From: Myxococcales bacterium
Lineage (GTDB): Bacteria > Myxococcota_C > UBA6777
Length of the DNA: 64,000 nucleotides
Assembly (NCBI GenBank): GCA_020632975.1
Contig: JACKEL010000010.1
Coordinates: forward strand, 62,001 to 126,000
Direction: 5' to 3'
How positions within the stretch are numbered: the stretch's first letter is position 1; every line of letters begins with the position of its first letter. The translations under genes were made by a program, and so were the position numbers. The notes below the pieces were generated by a model. It saw only the letters and a program-made list of their open reading frames with translations, ran no database searches and was not told the DNA's origin. Shown here in pieces: positions 1 through 8,596 of the stretch.

Positions 1-1364
1 AGCCCCCACGAAGAAAGCCCAATGCATAGCACCATACCAAAGGCCCAAAATCTCGTGCGAACGGGCAGGACCTCTTTGTGTTCGCGTGCACGCGCTTCTT
101 GTTTCACGATGGGAGAACGACGCGCCATGATGATCGCAAGCGACGGGAAAACCACGAGAAACGCGATGAGGTTGAGCATCAACCCCAGTCCTGCCACCAT
201 GCCAAACTGATTCAGACCTTTAAAGTCCGTCAACATGATCACAAGAAACGCACCCGATGAAGTAAAAACAGCGATACTTCCGGCTTTTCCAGTGCTTAAC
301 AATGTACCTTTTAGGGCGTCTGTCAGGGCCAGACCACTTTGGCGTATCTGCAAGAAATGCATAAAAAAGTGGATGCCCATATCGATCCCAAGACCGAACA
401 GGATCGCCACAATAAACGCAGTGATCGAGTTGATCTCACCGCCAGTCAGCAGATAAGCCAGTCCAGCCGTCCAGACCACACCCAACAAAAGCGGCGTCCC
501 AATCAACAAGATCGAGCGTTTTTTGCGCGTGTACAAAAGCAACAGCAACAAGATCCCTGAGAGGGAAAGTCCTGACGCCATACCGATCTGCTGATTTAAC
601 GCATTGTTCTCATCCAAAAGCACCATGTATCGGCCGCTATAGTGGACCTTGAGCGCCGCAGAAAACGGCAGCGCTTTACGCGTTCGTTGTTCTGCAACCC
701 GCATACGCTCCACAAGGCGCGTAATAAATGGCATATCGTTTTCCAAGCCACTGGGCTGGATCAACAAAACCGCCAATGTACCCGCCTTGTTGGAGATCAG
801 CCCATCGCTTTCGAGCAGTTCTCGCGACAAACCATAACGCGCCAACAAATCGTCGACTTCTAGCTTGGGAAACTTCTTTTTTGCGGCATCATCGCTGATA
901 TCGACAAGCATGGGATTCTGGCGACGAACTTCACGACGAACTTCATCGCGCAGCTTTTCCACACGCTTGCGCAACGTCACCAAGTCCCCTTTTTGCATCA
1001 GGTACAAGGCGCGTTTTTGTACAAAAGGGTCCACCTTGTACATGCGGACACTTCGTACTACTTTCTTTTCTTTTTCAACTTCTTGCGCGAGACGCTTGAC
1101 CATCTGGGAGACTTGTTTTTTGTCTTTCCCCTCGACGGCCAAGATCAAAAAGCCCAAACCACCGACTCGTTTGGTGATCTCATCAAAACCACGAACGGAC
1201 TCGAAGTGATCGGGTAGAAAAGCTGCAAAGTCGGTACGGACACGCAATCCCGTCGCAAGATATCCCGCGACAACCGTGATTACCAGTGTTACCGCAAGAA
1301 TGGACCAAGGACGCGGCTCGATAAAATCAACCCATGCCTCAATCCACCGCCTTTGTTTCGTCAT
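1..1364 (-). CDS. MMPL/RND-family transporter, N-terminal part (runs off window)
   Basis: The frame is open from the window edge to an ATG at 1362-1364, about 454 codons, and the C-terminus lies outside. The ATG has a GGAGGC ribosome site 4 nt upstream; another ATG just 5' is too close to it. The translation starts MTKQRRWIEAW. It has one membrane helix near residues 20-40 (SILAVTLVITVVAGYLATG), a large extracytoplasmic domain with charged helices, and then a cluster of membrane helices that includes GLGIDMGIHFFMHF. This topology (TM1, porter domain, five or more helices) and the D in GLGID are typical of MMPL/RND lipid or hydrophobe exporters. The substrate is not visible. It lies downstream of, and on the same strand as, the radical SAM gene, with a hairpin between. 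The family call is good; calling it a hopanoid transporter (HpnN) would be a guess. Confidence 0.85.
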   Translation of the reverse strand, partial: MTKQRRWIEAWVDFIEPRPWSILAVTLVITVVAGYLATGLRVRTDFAAFLPDHFESVRGFDEITKRVGGLGFLILAVEGKDKKQVSQMVKRLAQEVEKEKKVVRSVRMYKVDPFVQKRALYLMQKGDLVTLRKRVEKLRDEVRREVRRQNPMLVDISDDAAKKKFPKLEVDDLLARYGLSRELLESDGLISNKAGTLAVLLIQPSGLENDMPFITRLVERMRVAEQRTRKALPFSAALKVHYSGRYMVLLDENNALNQQIGMASGLSLSGILLLLLLYTRKKRSILLIGTPLLLGVVWTAGLAYLLTGGEINSITAFIVAILFGLGIDMGIHFFMHFLQIRQSGLALTDALKGTLLSTGKAGSIAVFTSSGAFLVIMLTDFKGLNQFGMVAGLGLMLNLIAFLVVFPSLAIIMARRSPIVKQEARAREHKEVLPVRTRFWAFGMVLCIGLSSWG

Positions 1365-1386
1365 CCATGCCTCCAGCAACGCCTAG

Positions 1387-1407
1387 ATTCGGGCTTCCGT
1401 GCCCGAA
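1387..1407. terminator. GC-rich hairpin between radical SAM and MMPL genes
   Basis: A perfect 7-bp stem, TTCGGGC (1388-1394) and GCCCGAA (1401-1407), encloses a 6-nt loop. There is no T-run, so rho-independent termination is uncertain. On the minus strand the core reads cgggcACGGAAgcccg, close to the loop and stem core of the larger hairpin repeats at 16.8 kb and 28.4 kb. It may be a degenerate member of that family. Confidence 0.5.
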
Positions 1408-1504
1408 CAATGCGTGAGCTTTGCTTCGTATGATGCGACATCGTCAACATACAAACGCCACAAAAATACGATGTTTCCCCCCCCTTCTTACACGCCTCGA
1501 TTGA

Positions 1505-2728
1505 TTAGAAGCCCATCAATCCGCAACAACGGCGGCAAACAGGCATGGGTCCATCTTGGGAGATCGAGGAGCGGAACTTGCGGGCTTTCTCGTTGTTCCA
1601 AAGCTCTTTGACGGAGGATTCTTTGATGTTACCGATGATGTAGTCGTGGTAGTCACGACAGAAGCTCGCATCACCGTTGCTGTCCAACTCAAGCGTCATA
1701 AAGATACTGACGCATTGGTTGTAGCCGAAAGTGGACTTGTGATCGGAGTAATAGCGCTTGATATCTTCGCGGCTATTCAACTCGGGCATGATCATCGGGG
1801 GGCACTTCCCACCGTTGCTTTCGGAGATCTGGATCAACTCTTGGTACTTGTCGAAGATCATACCTTGATCGAAGTCTTTCCAAGAACCAATCCAACCGTA
1901 ATGGGTTTGGGGCTCGAAACCAAAGCGGCGTTTGAAGTCTTCGGTGTGCTCGTTTGCGGACTCTGCATCGATCCACCAAGTCAGGTAGAACATGTGTGCG
2001 TCTGCGTACTGTGCAACGAACTTGTAGAGATCCGCGACAACGTCGATGTTGTAGCAGGTGATACAGCTGATGGGCACGATGTAAGGGTAGAACAGATCGC
2101 GTTCTTTTTTCTTCGCGCTCAACACTTCAAGTGCTTCTTGAACGGACTTGAAGTTGTTGTGGGTCTTCGCAACACCGGGGCGTTGGGTGTTGTGGATCTC
2201 TTCGTTGGGACCGTCCACGCTGATGTGGAGGATCTTGCAAGTCTCGATGATATCATCTGCGTATTTTGCGATGTTGGTACCGTTGCTCACCAAAGAGATC
2301 GCCATGCCGCGATCTTTGATGTAGTGCAAAAGCTCGATGATCCCGGGGTACAACATCGGCTCGCCGCCCCAGAAGTACCAGATGGGGCTCCAACCCGCTT
2401 CCACCACTTCGTCGACCATGCGCTTGTACACGTCGAGGGGCACTTCGCGGGATTTGAGTTCCTTGAGAGACTTGCCCACGAGGTATCCGTTGTCACCCCA
2501 TTGACCGCATGTATGGCAACGCAGGTTACACATATCCGTGATGCGAATACCAATCAACTGAAGCTCATCGCCCATGCCGTTCTTGGGCTTGAAAAAGTGG
2601 CGAACGTTAAAGGTCTCTTTCGCAAACTGGTAGCGCGCGAGAGAGTAAGACGTGCGAAAATCTTTCCGCGCCGCTTGGATCAATTGCTTCATAAAAAAAC
2701 GGCTTGAGACTCGGCTTCGTTGTGGCAT
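1505..2728 (-). CDS. radical SAM/SPASM-type protein
   Basis: A 407-aa protein starting MPQRSRVSS. The ATG at 2728 was chosen because AGAGGA lies about 7 nt upstream, whereas an earlier in-frame start lacks a site. The radical SAM cluster motif is CNLRCHTC (Cys67, Cys71, Cys74), followed by the SAM-binding GGEP (FWGGEPMLYPG). The C-terminal region carries a SPASM/twitch-like set of cysteines (C in GYNQC, SFCRDYHDY, CRRCC) with the spacing used for auxiliary Fe-S clusters. Such enzymes modify peptides or proteins, or act in cofactor or lipid maturation. No small precursor peptide was seen next to it, so the substrate is unknown. It is followed on the same strand by the MMPL transporter. The family call is firm; the role is open. 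Confidence 0.9.
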   Translation of the reverse strand: MPQRSRVSSRFFMKQLIQAARKDFRTSYSLARYQFAKETFNVRHFFKPKNGMGDELQLIGIRITDMCNLRCHTCGQWGDNGYLVGKSLKELKSREVPLDVYKRMVDEVVEAGWSPIWYFWGGEPMLYPGIIELLHYIKDRGMAISLVSNGTNIAKYADDIIETCKILHISVDGPNEEIHNTQRPGVAKTHNNFKSVQEALEVLSAKKKERDLFYPYIVPISCITCYNIDVVADLYKFVAQYADAHMFYLTWWIDAESANEHTEDFKRRFGFEPQTHYGWIGSWKDFDQGMIFDKYQELIQISESNGGKCPPMIMPELNSREDIKRYYSDHKSTFGYNQCVSIFMTLELDSNGDASFCRDYHDYIIGNIKESSVKELWNNEKARKFRSSISQDGPMPVCRRCCGLMGF

Positions 2729-3197
2729 AGGAGTTCCTCTTTGACAAAATGGCATACAGAAAAACACAACCGATACAACGCTCTACCCTCTAGGGGACTT
2801 TCACCTACGCGGCTGTCATCTAGTTGTGTGTGTGCTTTTGTATCGTTTGCATCGGCTTTGACACGCCAAACCGCCCAAAGCATATAGAGGCTTGGCTGAC
2901 AAAGTCCAAATATTTGATCGCCTGTCTATCTATTCGATCAACTTCAGAAAGGCAAGAACCCTTTCTTCTATCGACCTTTCTTCTCAAAAGCCTTCTCAAA
3001 TGCAGATATCATGCCTCCCCCTTTCTGCCTCACCCACGCACCCCAAAAACGCTACCATCTCGCGAGGTGTTCTTCTCTTTCACACCCTCCTGTGTTGAAA
3101 AAGAAAGACACTTCTCCCCCCAAGCCGTGTCATCTTGGCACCTCAGATGGGCTTTTCACGCGCACCTCTGCGAATGAAAGTTCGCACTTCCCCCCCA
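2729..3197. other. intergenic region, no gene supported
   Basis: About 470 bases between the radical SAM start and the end of the next minus-strand gene. Plus-strand open frames here have no ribosome sites and read as low-complexity Ser/Pro-rich peptides. The sequence is pyrimidine-rich on the plus strand. It must hold the promoter of the radical SAM gene, but no convincing -35/-10 pair was found. Confidence 0.5.
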
Positions 3198-3716
3198 TCA
3201 ACCTGTCTTTTGCGCCCCCAGTGCCCCACGCAGGTATGTCTCCAACGAACGCTGCAAGGCAAAAGTACCCTTTCCATAAGGGATATCTGCAAACAAAGTC
3301 TCCCACACCATCGCTTGCACTTGGCCTGGCGTACAAGCTTCCTGTGGCAAAGCTTGGATCTTTGTCTCCAACAAAGCCACCAATGCATCATGCGCTGCAT
3401 AAAAGCGCTGCTCGATCGAGTCCAAAAAGTTTTCCAAACGCCCTCGGACATCGCTTTGAGGCGCGATTTGTGAGGCAAATGTCCCCGCTGTAGCCCCTGC
3501 ATAAGCCATCAGTTGCTCTTGATCTTTGTCTCGCGCATCGTATGTGCTACGTGCCCACAACATGTTCCCCAACAAGGCGATCAAAGCCGCAAACTGATCC
3601 CGTTGTGTGTCAGGCCACTCTCGCACCACGTCTCCTATCGCTCGAAAAAAATGCTCCTGATGTTGCAACATCATCAAACTGATCTGCCAACGCGAAGGTC
3701 TCCCACTCTCCAACAT
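3198..3716 (-). CDS. hypothetical helical protein
   Basis: A 172-aa protein starting MLESGRPSRW. This ATG is preferred over an upstream in-frame start because a GGGAG-like site lies upstream and the extra N-terminus is low quality. The sequence is predicted mostly helical, soluble and rich in Gln, Ala and Leu, with no membrane segment or signal peptide. No catalytic motif was recognised. The length and helical make-up resemble a TetR ligand-binding half, but no helix-turn-helix is visible, so that name is not given. A 19-bp palindrome built from two TTGATCAA half sites lies 47 nt upstream of the start. Function unknown. Confidence 0.55.
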   Translation of the reverse strand: MLESGRPSRWQISLMMLQHQEHFFRAIGDVVREWPDTQRDQFAALIALLGNMLWARSTYDARDKDQEQLMAYAGATAGTFASQIAPQSDVRGRLENFLDSIEQRFYAAHDALVALLETKIQALPQEACTPGQVQAMVWETLFADIPYGKGTFALQRSLETYLRGALGAQKTG

Positions 3717-4055
3717 CGCCTCTGTACTCCCTTTTTTCGCAAAAGAACAAGATACAACGCACTTGATCAACGTTTGATCAAATGCCCCTACACACGCTCC
3801 CGAAAAACGATTGAACGCACTTCGAGCAAAGGATGGGTTTCCAAATCTACAAAGAAGCTATTCCTTACTAAAGAAACAAGAAAATACACTCAAGGTTTTT
3901 CTGAAGATACCGTTTCGTAAAAACACAAAAGTATACATTCGGCCTGTTTGCCTAGATCCACACCTTTTGCTTTTACACCAAACCCCAGTGCTTCGTGAGG
4001 CAAACCAGTTCAAGCGACCTATACCGCCTCAACAAAATAGCAAAGGCCCGTCATC
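3717..4055. other. divergent intergenic region
   Basis: About 340 A+T-richer bases separate the minus-strand unknown gene from the plus-strand histidine kinase. It must hold both promoters. The only clear structure is the palindrome at 3763-3781. The ribosome site of the kinase is AAAGG, about 9 nt before its ATG at 4056. No gene was seen. Confidence 0.5.
3763..3781. promoter_or_regulatory. palindromic operator candidate (double TTGATCAA)
   Basis: TTGATCAA-CGT-TTGATCAA. Each 8-mer is itself a palindrome, and the 19-bp whole is nearly symmetric. It lies 47-65 nt upstream of the start of the minus-strand gene at 3716. The same 8-mer sits in the centre of the palindrome at 15801-15816, so one regulator might act at both sites. 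Confidence 0.45.
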
Positions 4056-4886
4056 ATGGACAAAAGCGTTGACGAAAAACAACAACAGCCGATGACGAAA
4101 GCATACCTGAGAGATCAACGGGTGTTGCTGGGCATCTTAGATGCCCATCCCATCGGCATCATGGAACTCCAACGACTGTCCGACATGGATGGCGAGATCA
4201 TTGATCTCCTTTACGTTTCCCACAACGAACGACTCTTCCACCTCTTTCCCACCATAAAAAAAACACCCCTCTTCCACCAAAGCGCTCATGAGATCCTACC
4301 CTTTCTCCATATCCCTGCCATCTGGAGTACGCTTGTCGATGTCGCCCAACATCATCACTCTGTCTCTCTCACGGTCCCTTCGCAATTCTCAGAACTCCCT
4401 CTGATCATGCACATCCATCCCACCAACGAAGGTATCCTGTTGTCTTTTTCCCTCTCTCCCAACGGCTCAACAGAGTCCCATAGCCAAGAACTTCTCTTGC
4501 CTCCCAACAGCGGAGCCGAACTCGCAAGTTTTCGCGATCTGCCAACCCACTTTTTTCAAACACAAGGCTCCATCGATGTGTCTCGTTTTCTTGAAGATAT
4601 CCCTGGACATGACACATCACTTCTCAAACCACCCACCGCAGCCCAACTCAACAATATGTCATCTGCACAAGAAAACAATGAAAAGACGATCCAAGAGCTT
4701 CGCGAAAATGAGCAAATCTTTCGAACACTTACAGAAACATCAACGGACTTAATCGCTCGCCACGACCTCTCTGGTTTGTTTCTGTATTGCTCGCCTGCTT
4801 GCCAAACCATCTTGGGTTACTCACCCCAAGAGATGTTACATCGTGATCCTCGCATGTTGATCCACCAAGAAGATCTCCCCGCTTGA
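4056..4886 (+). CDS. hybrid sensor histidine kinase, N-terminal part, interrupted by in-frame TGA
   Basis: This starts MDKSVDEKQQ with AAAGG about 9 nt upstream and reads 276 codons to a TGA at 4884-4886. Residues about 25-200 form an N-terminal input region of unknown type. A PAS domain begins near residue 215 (ENEQIFRTLTETSTDLI, then FLYCSPACQTILGYSPQEM) and is cut in the middle, just after IHQEDLPA. The same frame continues without a gap into the second half of the PAS domain and a complete kinase (next entry), so the two parts are one ancestral gene of about 725 codons. Translated alone, this piece would be a truncated PAS protein with no kinase. The stop could be a nonsense mutation, a sequencing error, or a recoding site. 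Confidence 0.8.
   Translation: MDKSVDEKQQQPMTKAYLRDQRVLLGILDAHPIGIMELQRLSDMDGEIIDLLYVSHNERLFHLFPTIKKTPLFHQSAHEILPFLHIPAIWSTLVDVAQHHHSVSLTVPSQFSELPLIMHIHPTNEGILLSFSLSPNGSTESHSQELLLPPNSGAELASFRDLPTHFFQTQGSIDVSRFLEDIPGHDTSLLKPPTAAQLNNMSSAQENNEKTIQELRENEQIFRTLTETSTDLIARHDLSGLFLYCSPACQTILGYSPQEMLHRDPRMLIHQEDLPA
4884..4886 (+). other. in-frame TGA inside the hybrid kinase gene
   Basis: The codon order is CCC-GCT-TGA-CAA-GAA, and coding continues in the same frame for a further 447 codons. A single substitution from CGA (Arg) or TGG (Trp) would create it. A 5-bp stem (AGCCC 4892-4896 with GGGCT 4914-4918) follows, but it is too short to be meaningful alone. Confidence 0.85.
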
Positions 4887-4943
4887 CAAGAAGCCCACGC
4901 TGCTGCTTGCAAGGGGCTACGATCCGCGTCTCGGCCTTACCGT

Positions 4944-6230
4944 TTGCGCCACAAACTTGGATCTTGGGTTTGGGTAGAGTCCAGTTGTACGCCTGTTTTT
5001 CGCTCGGAAAAAGGCACCATCGAGTCCATCGTCACGGTCACCCGCGACATCACAGAGCGAAAACAAACAGAGGCCAAACTCCAACAAGCCCTCAAGATGG
5101 AAAGCATCGGCCAACTCACAGGTGGGATCGCACACGACTTTAACAACCTCCTCACTGTGGTGATCAGCAACCTCGATCTCCTTGAAGAGATGAGCGAAGA
5201 ACAGCTCCACAAAAAGATGATCGACCAAGCCCGCGAAGCTGCTTTGCGAGGCGCAGAACTCACGTCTCGCTTGCTCTCTTTTGCAAGAAAACAGTCGCTC
5301 CGCCCTGAATACACAGACATCTCTTCGCTGATCAACAACCTCTCTGAGATGCTGAAACGCACACTTGGTGAAAGCATCCGCATCCAAACGAGCTGCCAAA
5401 CTAGCCTATGGAACGCCAAGATCGACCGCACGCAGTTTGAGACAGCCCTCCTCAACCTCGCACTCAACTCGCGTGATGCGATGCCCCACGGCGGAAACCT
5501 CACGATCTCCGCCACCAACTGCCAATTCCCCGAAGGCTCTCCACGTTCGCCACAACTCACACCAGGCCACTACATCCGAATCGTCGTGCAAGACACGGGC
5601 TCGGGTATGCCCCCCAAAGTCCAAGAACGCGCTTTCGATCCTTTCTTTACCACCAAAGAAGTCGGCAAAGGCAGCGGTCTTGGCTTGAGCATGGTGTACG
5701 GATTCATCAAACAATCTGGCGGAGATATCGAACTCGATAGCGTCCAAGGCCAAGGCACCACCATCCGCCTTTACCTCCCCAAAGGTTCGGGCGCGACCTC
5801 CACAAACAACCGTTCCATCTCCAGTTCGCAAGCCTATTACCAAGGCCAAGGCGAACTGATCCTCGTGGTCGAAGATCAAGAAAATGTCCGCAACGTCGTG
5901 GTTGAAGCGATCCAAAGGCTCGGATACAACGTGCTTTCCGCACCATGCGGCGAAGACGCCCTCAAGCTCCTCCAACAACGCGATGATGTCTCCCTGCTTT
6001 TCTCAGACATCATCCTCCCTGGCGGGATGAACGGCATCGAACTCTCCCACCATGCCCTTGCCCTCCAACCCCACCTTCGCGTACTCTTTACCTCTGGTTT
6101 CGCGGAAAAAGCTTTCGCTCGCGAACTTTGGCCCCTCGAACATGTGCAACTGCTCAAAAAACCTTATAGGCGCTCTGAGCTTGGACGAAGCCTTTATCAT
6201 GCGCTCCATCAAACCAAAACGGCCTCCTAA
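4944..6230 (+). CDS. hybrid histidine kinase, C-terminal part (PAS end, HisKA, HATPase, receiver)
   Basis: This is the continuation of the interrupted frame. The first possible start after the TGA is a TTG at 4944 without a clear ribosome site, so independent translation is doubtful. The PAS end (WVWVESSCTPVF...VTRDITERK) is followed by HisKA with GGIAHDFNNLL, whose phospho-accepting His is residue 360 of the whole frame. The ATPase domain has the N box NLALNSRDAM, the G1 box DTGSGM, the F box FDPFFTTK and the G2 box GSGLGLSM. A C-terminal receiver carries VVEDQE and the acceptor Asp in LLFSDIILPG. This is a soluble hybrid kinase with no membrane segment. All catalytic residues are intact, so decay, if it is decay, is recent. 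Confidence 0.85.
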   Translation: MRHKLGSWVWVESSCTPVFRSEKGTIESIVTVTRDITERKQTEAKLQQALKMESIGQLTGGIAHDFNNLLTVVISNLDLLEEMSEEQLHKKMIDQAREAALRGAELTSRLLSFARKQSLRPEYTDISSLINNLSEMLKRTLGESIRIQTSCQTSLWNAKIDRTQFETALLNLALNSRDAMPHGGNLTISATNCQFPEGSPRSPQLTPGHYIRIVVQDTGSGMPPKVQERAFDPFFTTKEVGKGSGLGLSMVYGFIKQSGGDIELDSVQGQGTTIRLYLPKGSGATSTNNRSISSSQAYYQGQGELILVVEDQENVRNVVVEAIQRLGYNVLSAPCGEDALKLLQQRDDVSLLFSDIILPGGMNGIELSHHALALQPHLRVLFTSGFAEKAFARELWPLEHVQLLKKPYRRSELGRSLYHALHQTKTAS

Positions 6231-6369
6231 ACACCTCGCGACCCCCTCTCCCTCCTTGCGTCCTCCCTACCATACCGCTGTCAACGTGCTCTTCGCCTTG
6301 CATGACACGGCTCCATACCACCCAGCCCACCGAATACAACGGACTTCTTAACCTTTGGGAGTGCCCACC

Positions 6370-7377
6370 ATGCGCCTGATCTCTTTGCCTCGACTCACCT
6401 TATGGACACTGGGATGCTTGTTGCTCTTCCCTGCTTGCCAAGCCCCCGCCCCTTCGCACCCTCTCGACTCCACCCTGCGACTCAATCACATCCAGATCAA
6501 AGGGACCCACAACAGCTACCACGTCTCCTCCAACAACGGCGTAAAAGTCTGGGACTACACCCACGCCCCTCTGACCGAACAACTCGACAAACAAGGGGTG
6601 CGCAAGTTTGAACTCGATATCTACTGGTCCAAGGAAACACAGCAGCTCGATGTCCTCCATGTACCGGGCTTTGACCCTGGATCTCGTTGTCCTCTCTTCA
6701 AAAACTGCCTCTCTGAGATCAAAGCTTGGTCGGAAAAACACCCAGCCCACTTGCCCATCTTTATCTTCATGGAAGCCAAAGAGTCCGCCCCCGACGGAGG
6801 CCTCGAAAAACTCTTCCAACGCATCGAAACCGCGATCCTCGATGTCTTCCCACGCACCTCCATCTTCTCCCCTGACGACTTGCGCAAAGATCACCCCTCG
6901 CTCCAAACCGCCATCCAACAAGATGGTTGGCCCACACTCGATAAGGTCCGTGGGAAGGTGATCTTCGTCTTTTTGATCGGAGACGAAGCACGCGATGCTT
7001 ACACCCAAAAAGACCCCAAACAACAAGGTAAACTCTGCTTTGTCACCGCAGAAGTCGACGATCCTTTCGCGGCCATCGTCAAGATCGATACCCCCCAAGG
7101 GAATGAAGATAAGATTAAAGATGCCGTCAAAAAGGGTCTGATCGTCCGAACACGCTCGGACTCTCCCGAAGATGAGCATGATCCCAAGCGACTCGAAGCG
7201 GCCCTCACAAGTGGCGCACACATCATCAGCACGGATGTCCCCGTCCCACAGGCAGGTACCAGCTACGTTGCAGAGATCCCCAACGGAAACCCCGCTCGCT
7301 GTAACCCAATCAACGCACCAGACGTCTGCACGCCACAAGCCCTCGAAGATCTAGCCAACGAGCCACCTGTCCCCTAA
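6370..7377 (+). CDS. exported PI-PLC-like phosphodiesterase (lipoprotein)
   Basis: A 335-aa protein starting MRLISLPRLT, with GGGAG upstream of the ATG; a TTG five codons earlier is less likely. The N-terminus is a lipoprotein signal ending LLLFPAC (Cys23). The first catalytic histidine lies in KGTHNSYH (His47). LTEQLDKQGVRKFELDIYW and LHVPGFD match the second half of the TIM-barrel core of calcium-dependent phosphoinositide phospholipase C-like proteins (PF16670 type). Members cleave or bind glycerophosphodiester headgroups. It is the first gene of a tight group with the SGNH hydrolase (25-nt gap) and msrA. The superfamily is confident; the substrate is not. Confidence 0.85.
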   Translation: MRLISLPRLTLWTLGCLLLFPACQAPAPSHPLDSTLRLNHIQIKGTHNSYHVSSNNGVKVWDYTHAPLTEQLDKQGVRKFELDIYWSKETQQLDVLHVPGFDPGSRCPLFKNCLSEIKAWSEKHPAHLPIFIFMEAKESAPDGGLEKLFQRIETAILDVFPRTSIFSPDDLRKDHPSLQTAIQQDGWPTLDKVRGKVIFVFLIGDEARDAYTQKDPKQQGKLCFVTAEVDDPFAAIVKIDTPQGNEDKIKDAVKKGLIVRTRSDSPEDEHDPKRLEAALTSGAHIISTDVPVPQAGTSYVAEIPNGNPARCNPINAPDVCTPQALEDLANEPPVP

Positions 7378-7402
7378 CCCTTCTCACATTGAGAGAGCCA
7401 TC

Positions 7403-8593
7403 ATGCACCTAGCGTATCGTTTCCTCTTTTTGTTTTTCTTGTGCGGAGTCGTCGTGAACCTCCCCCAAACAGCCCTCGCCCAAACACAACAAAAACTCCT
7501 TTTTGTCGGGAACAGCTACACCTTTGGAAATGATCCGCTCGCCATCAACCAACAAACCACCGCGATGTTTCAAGAAGCTTTCCCCGCAAGCGAGCCCCAT
7601 CATCAGATCCGCGTCGCAGCAGGCGGAAAGCTCTGGGAACAACACCTCGCAGACCTCGAAGATACCACCAAGGATCTTCCTCTGCGACAGTACCTCGTGA
7701 CCAGCCAAGATCCCCTTCACAAGTGGACTTGGGTCATCTTCCAAGAACAAAGCCAGATCCCTGGCATCGAGCAGACGGACGGTTACTGGCAACGTAGCGC
7801 TGCTGCCATCGAAAAACTCACCGCAGCCGCCCACCAACGCGGCGCACAGTCCATCCTCCTGATGACGTGGGGACGACGAGAAGGTGACGCCCAAAATCAA
7901 CATATCTTTCCAGACTTTAAGACCATGCAAGATCGTCTGCGCGATGGTTACTTGCTCTATCGCAGCCGCTCCACCACGCCACAAAACACCGTATACATCG
8001 CCCCCGCAGGCATCGCATGGGCCTACCTCTACGACACGATCAAAGCCAGCGGACAAGATCCCCTCCAATCCGACTCTCTTTGGTATCGCCTCTACGTCAG
8101 CGATGGCAGCCATCCCTCGATCCTCGGAACCTACCTTGCGTCAGCGACGATCTTTGCCGCGATCACAGGGCGCGATCCGCGCACCTTGCGCTACAACCCC
8201 AACCAGCAAATCGAAGAAAAAGATCGCACGGCACTCCTCGAAGCAGCCTACCAAGCTGTCCTCCAAAACAAGATCCCCAATCTTCCCTTCCCTACGCCCT
8301 TTGCGTCTCCTGAGCCTGTTCAAGAGGCCACCCCCGAACCCACACAAGAGCCTGCGGCCAACGAACCCATCGCCAACGAACCCATCGCTGAGAAAGCCAC
8401 AGAGCCCACAAAGGAAGCTTCCCCTGAAGCCACAACACCCGACGCCACGACACCAGAGGCCCAAACCTCTTCCCCCAAACAAGGCTGTTGCCATGCGACC
8501 CCCGCCCCTTTTGATGGATGGGGTGCCTTGATCCTCCTTGGTCTTGGACTCATCTTGCTTGTTCGCCGCTCTCACCGCAACCAAGGAGCCTAG
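7403..8593 (+). CDS. exported SGNH-type hydrolase with MYXO-CTERM-like anchor
   Basis: A 396-aa protein with a signal peptide (residues 1-25, cleaved near ALAQ) and GAGAG before the ATG. The nucleophile block is LLFVGNSYTFG (GNSYT) and the C-terminal catalytic Asp/His block is VSDGSHPS, so it resembles GDSL/SGNH esterases or acetylhydrolases. After residue about 300 comes a Pro/Glu/Ala/Thr-rich spacer. It ends with KQGCCHATP, a hydrophobic helix (GALILLGLGLILLV) and RRSHR. That Cys, TM, Arg order is the layout of MYXO-CTERM sorting tails. It would therefore sit at the cell surface with the enzyme held away by the spacer. It is followed 3 nt later by msrA. Confidence 0.85.
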   Translation: MHLAYRFLFLFFLCGVVVNLPQTALAQTQQKLLFVGNSYTFGNDPLAINQQTTAMFQEAFPASEPHHQIRVAAGGKLWEQHLADLEDTTKDLPLRQYLVTSQDPLHKWTWVIFQEQSQIPGIEQTDGYWQRSAAAIEKLTAAAHQRGAQSILLMTWGRREGDAQNQHIFPDFKTMQDRLRDGYLLYRSRSTTPQNTVYIAPAGIAWAYLYDTIKASGQDPLQSDSLWYRLYVSDGSHPSILGTYLASATIFAAITGRDPRTLRYNPNQQIEEKDRTALLEAAYQAVLQNKIPNLPFPTPFASPEPVQEATPEPTQEPAANEPIANEPIAEKATEPTKEASPEATTPDATTPEAQTSSPKQGCCHATPAPFDGWGALILLGLGLILLVRRSHRNQGA

Positions 8594-8596
8594 ACG

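Noticed and set aside
1556..2707. Long plus-strand frame opposite the radical SAM gene
   Set aside because: It mirrors the minus-strand codon pattern, has no ribosome site and gives a Val/Asp-rich nonsense protein.
1..2728. Hopanoid biosynthesis locus (HpnN/HpnH)
   Set aside because: The radical SAM protein lacks the HpnH N-terminal pattern and no other hopanoid gene is visible.
3198..3716. TetR regulator call for the unknown helical protein
   Set aside because: Length and helicity fit, but there is no recognisable N-terminal helix-turn-helix.
6400..7338. Minus-strand frame opposite the PI-PLC-like gene
   Set aside because: Shadow of a real lipoprotein gene; no start signal and biased composition.
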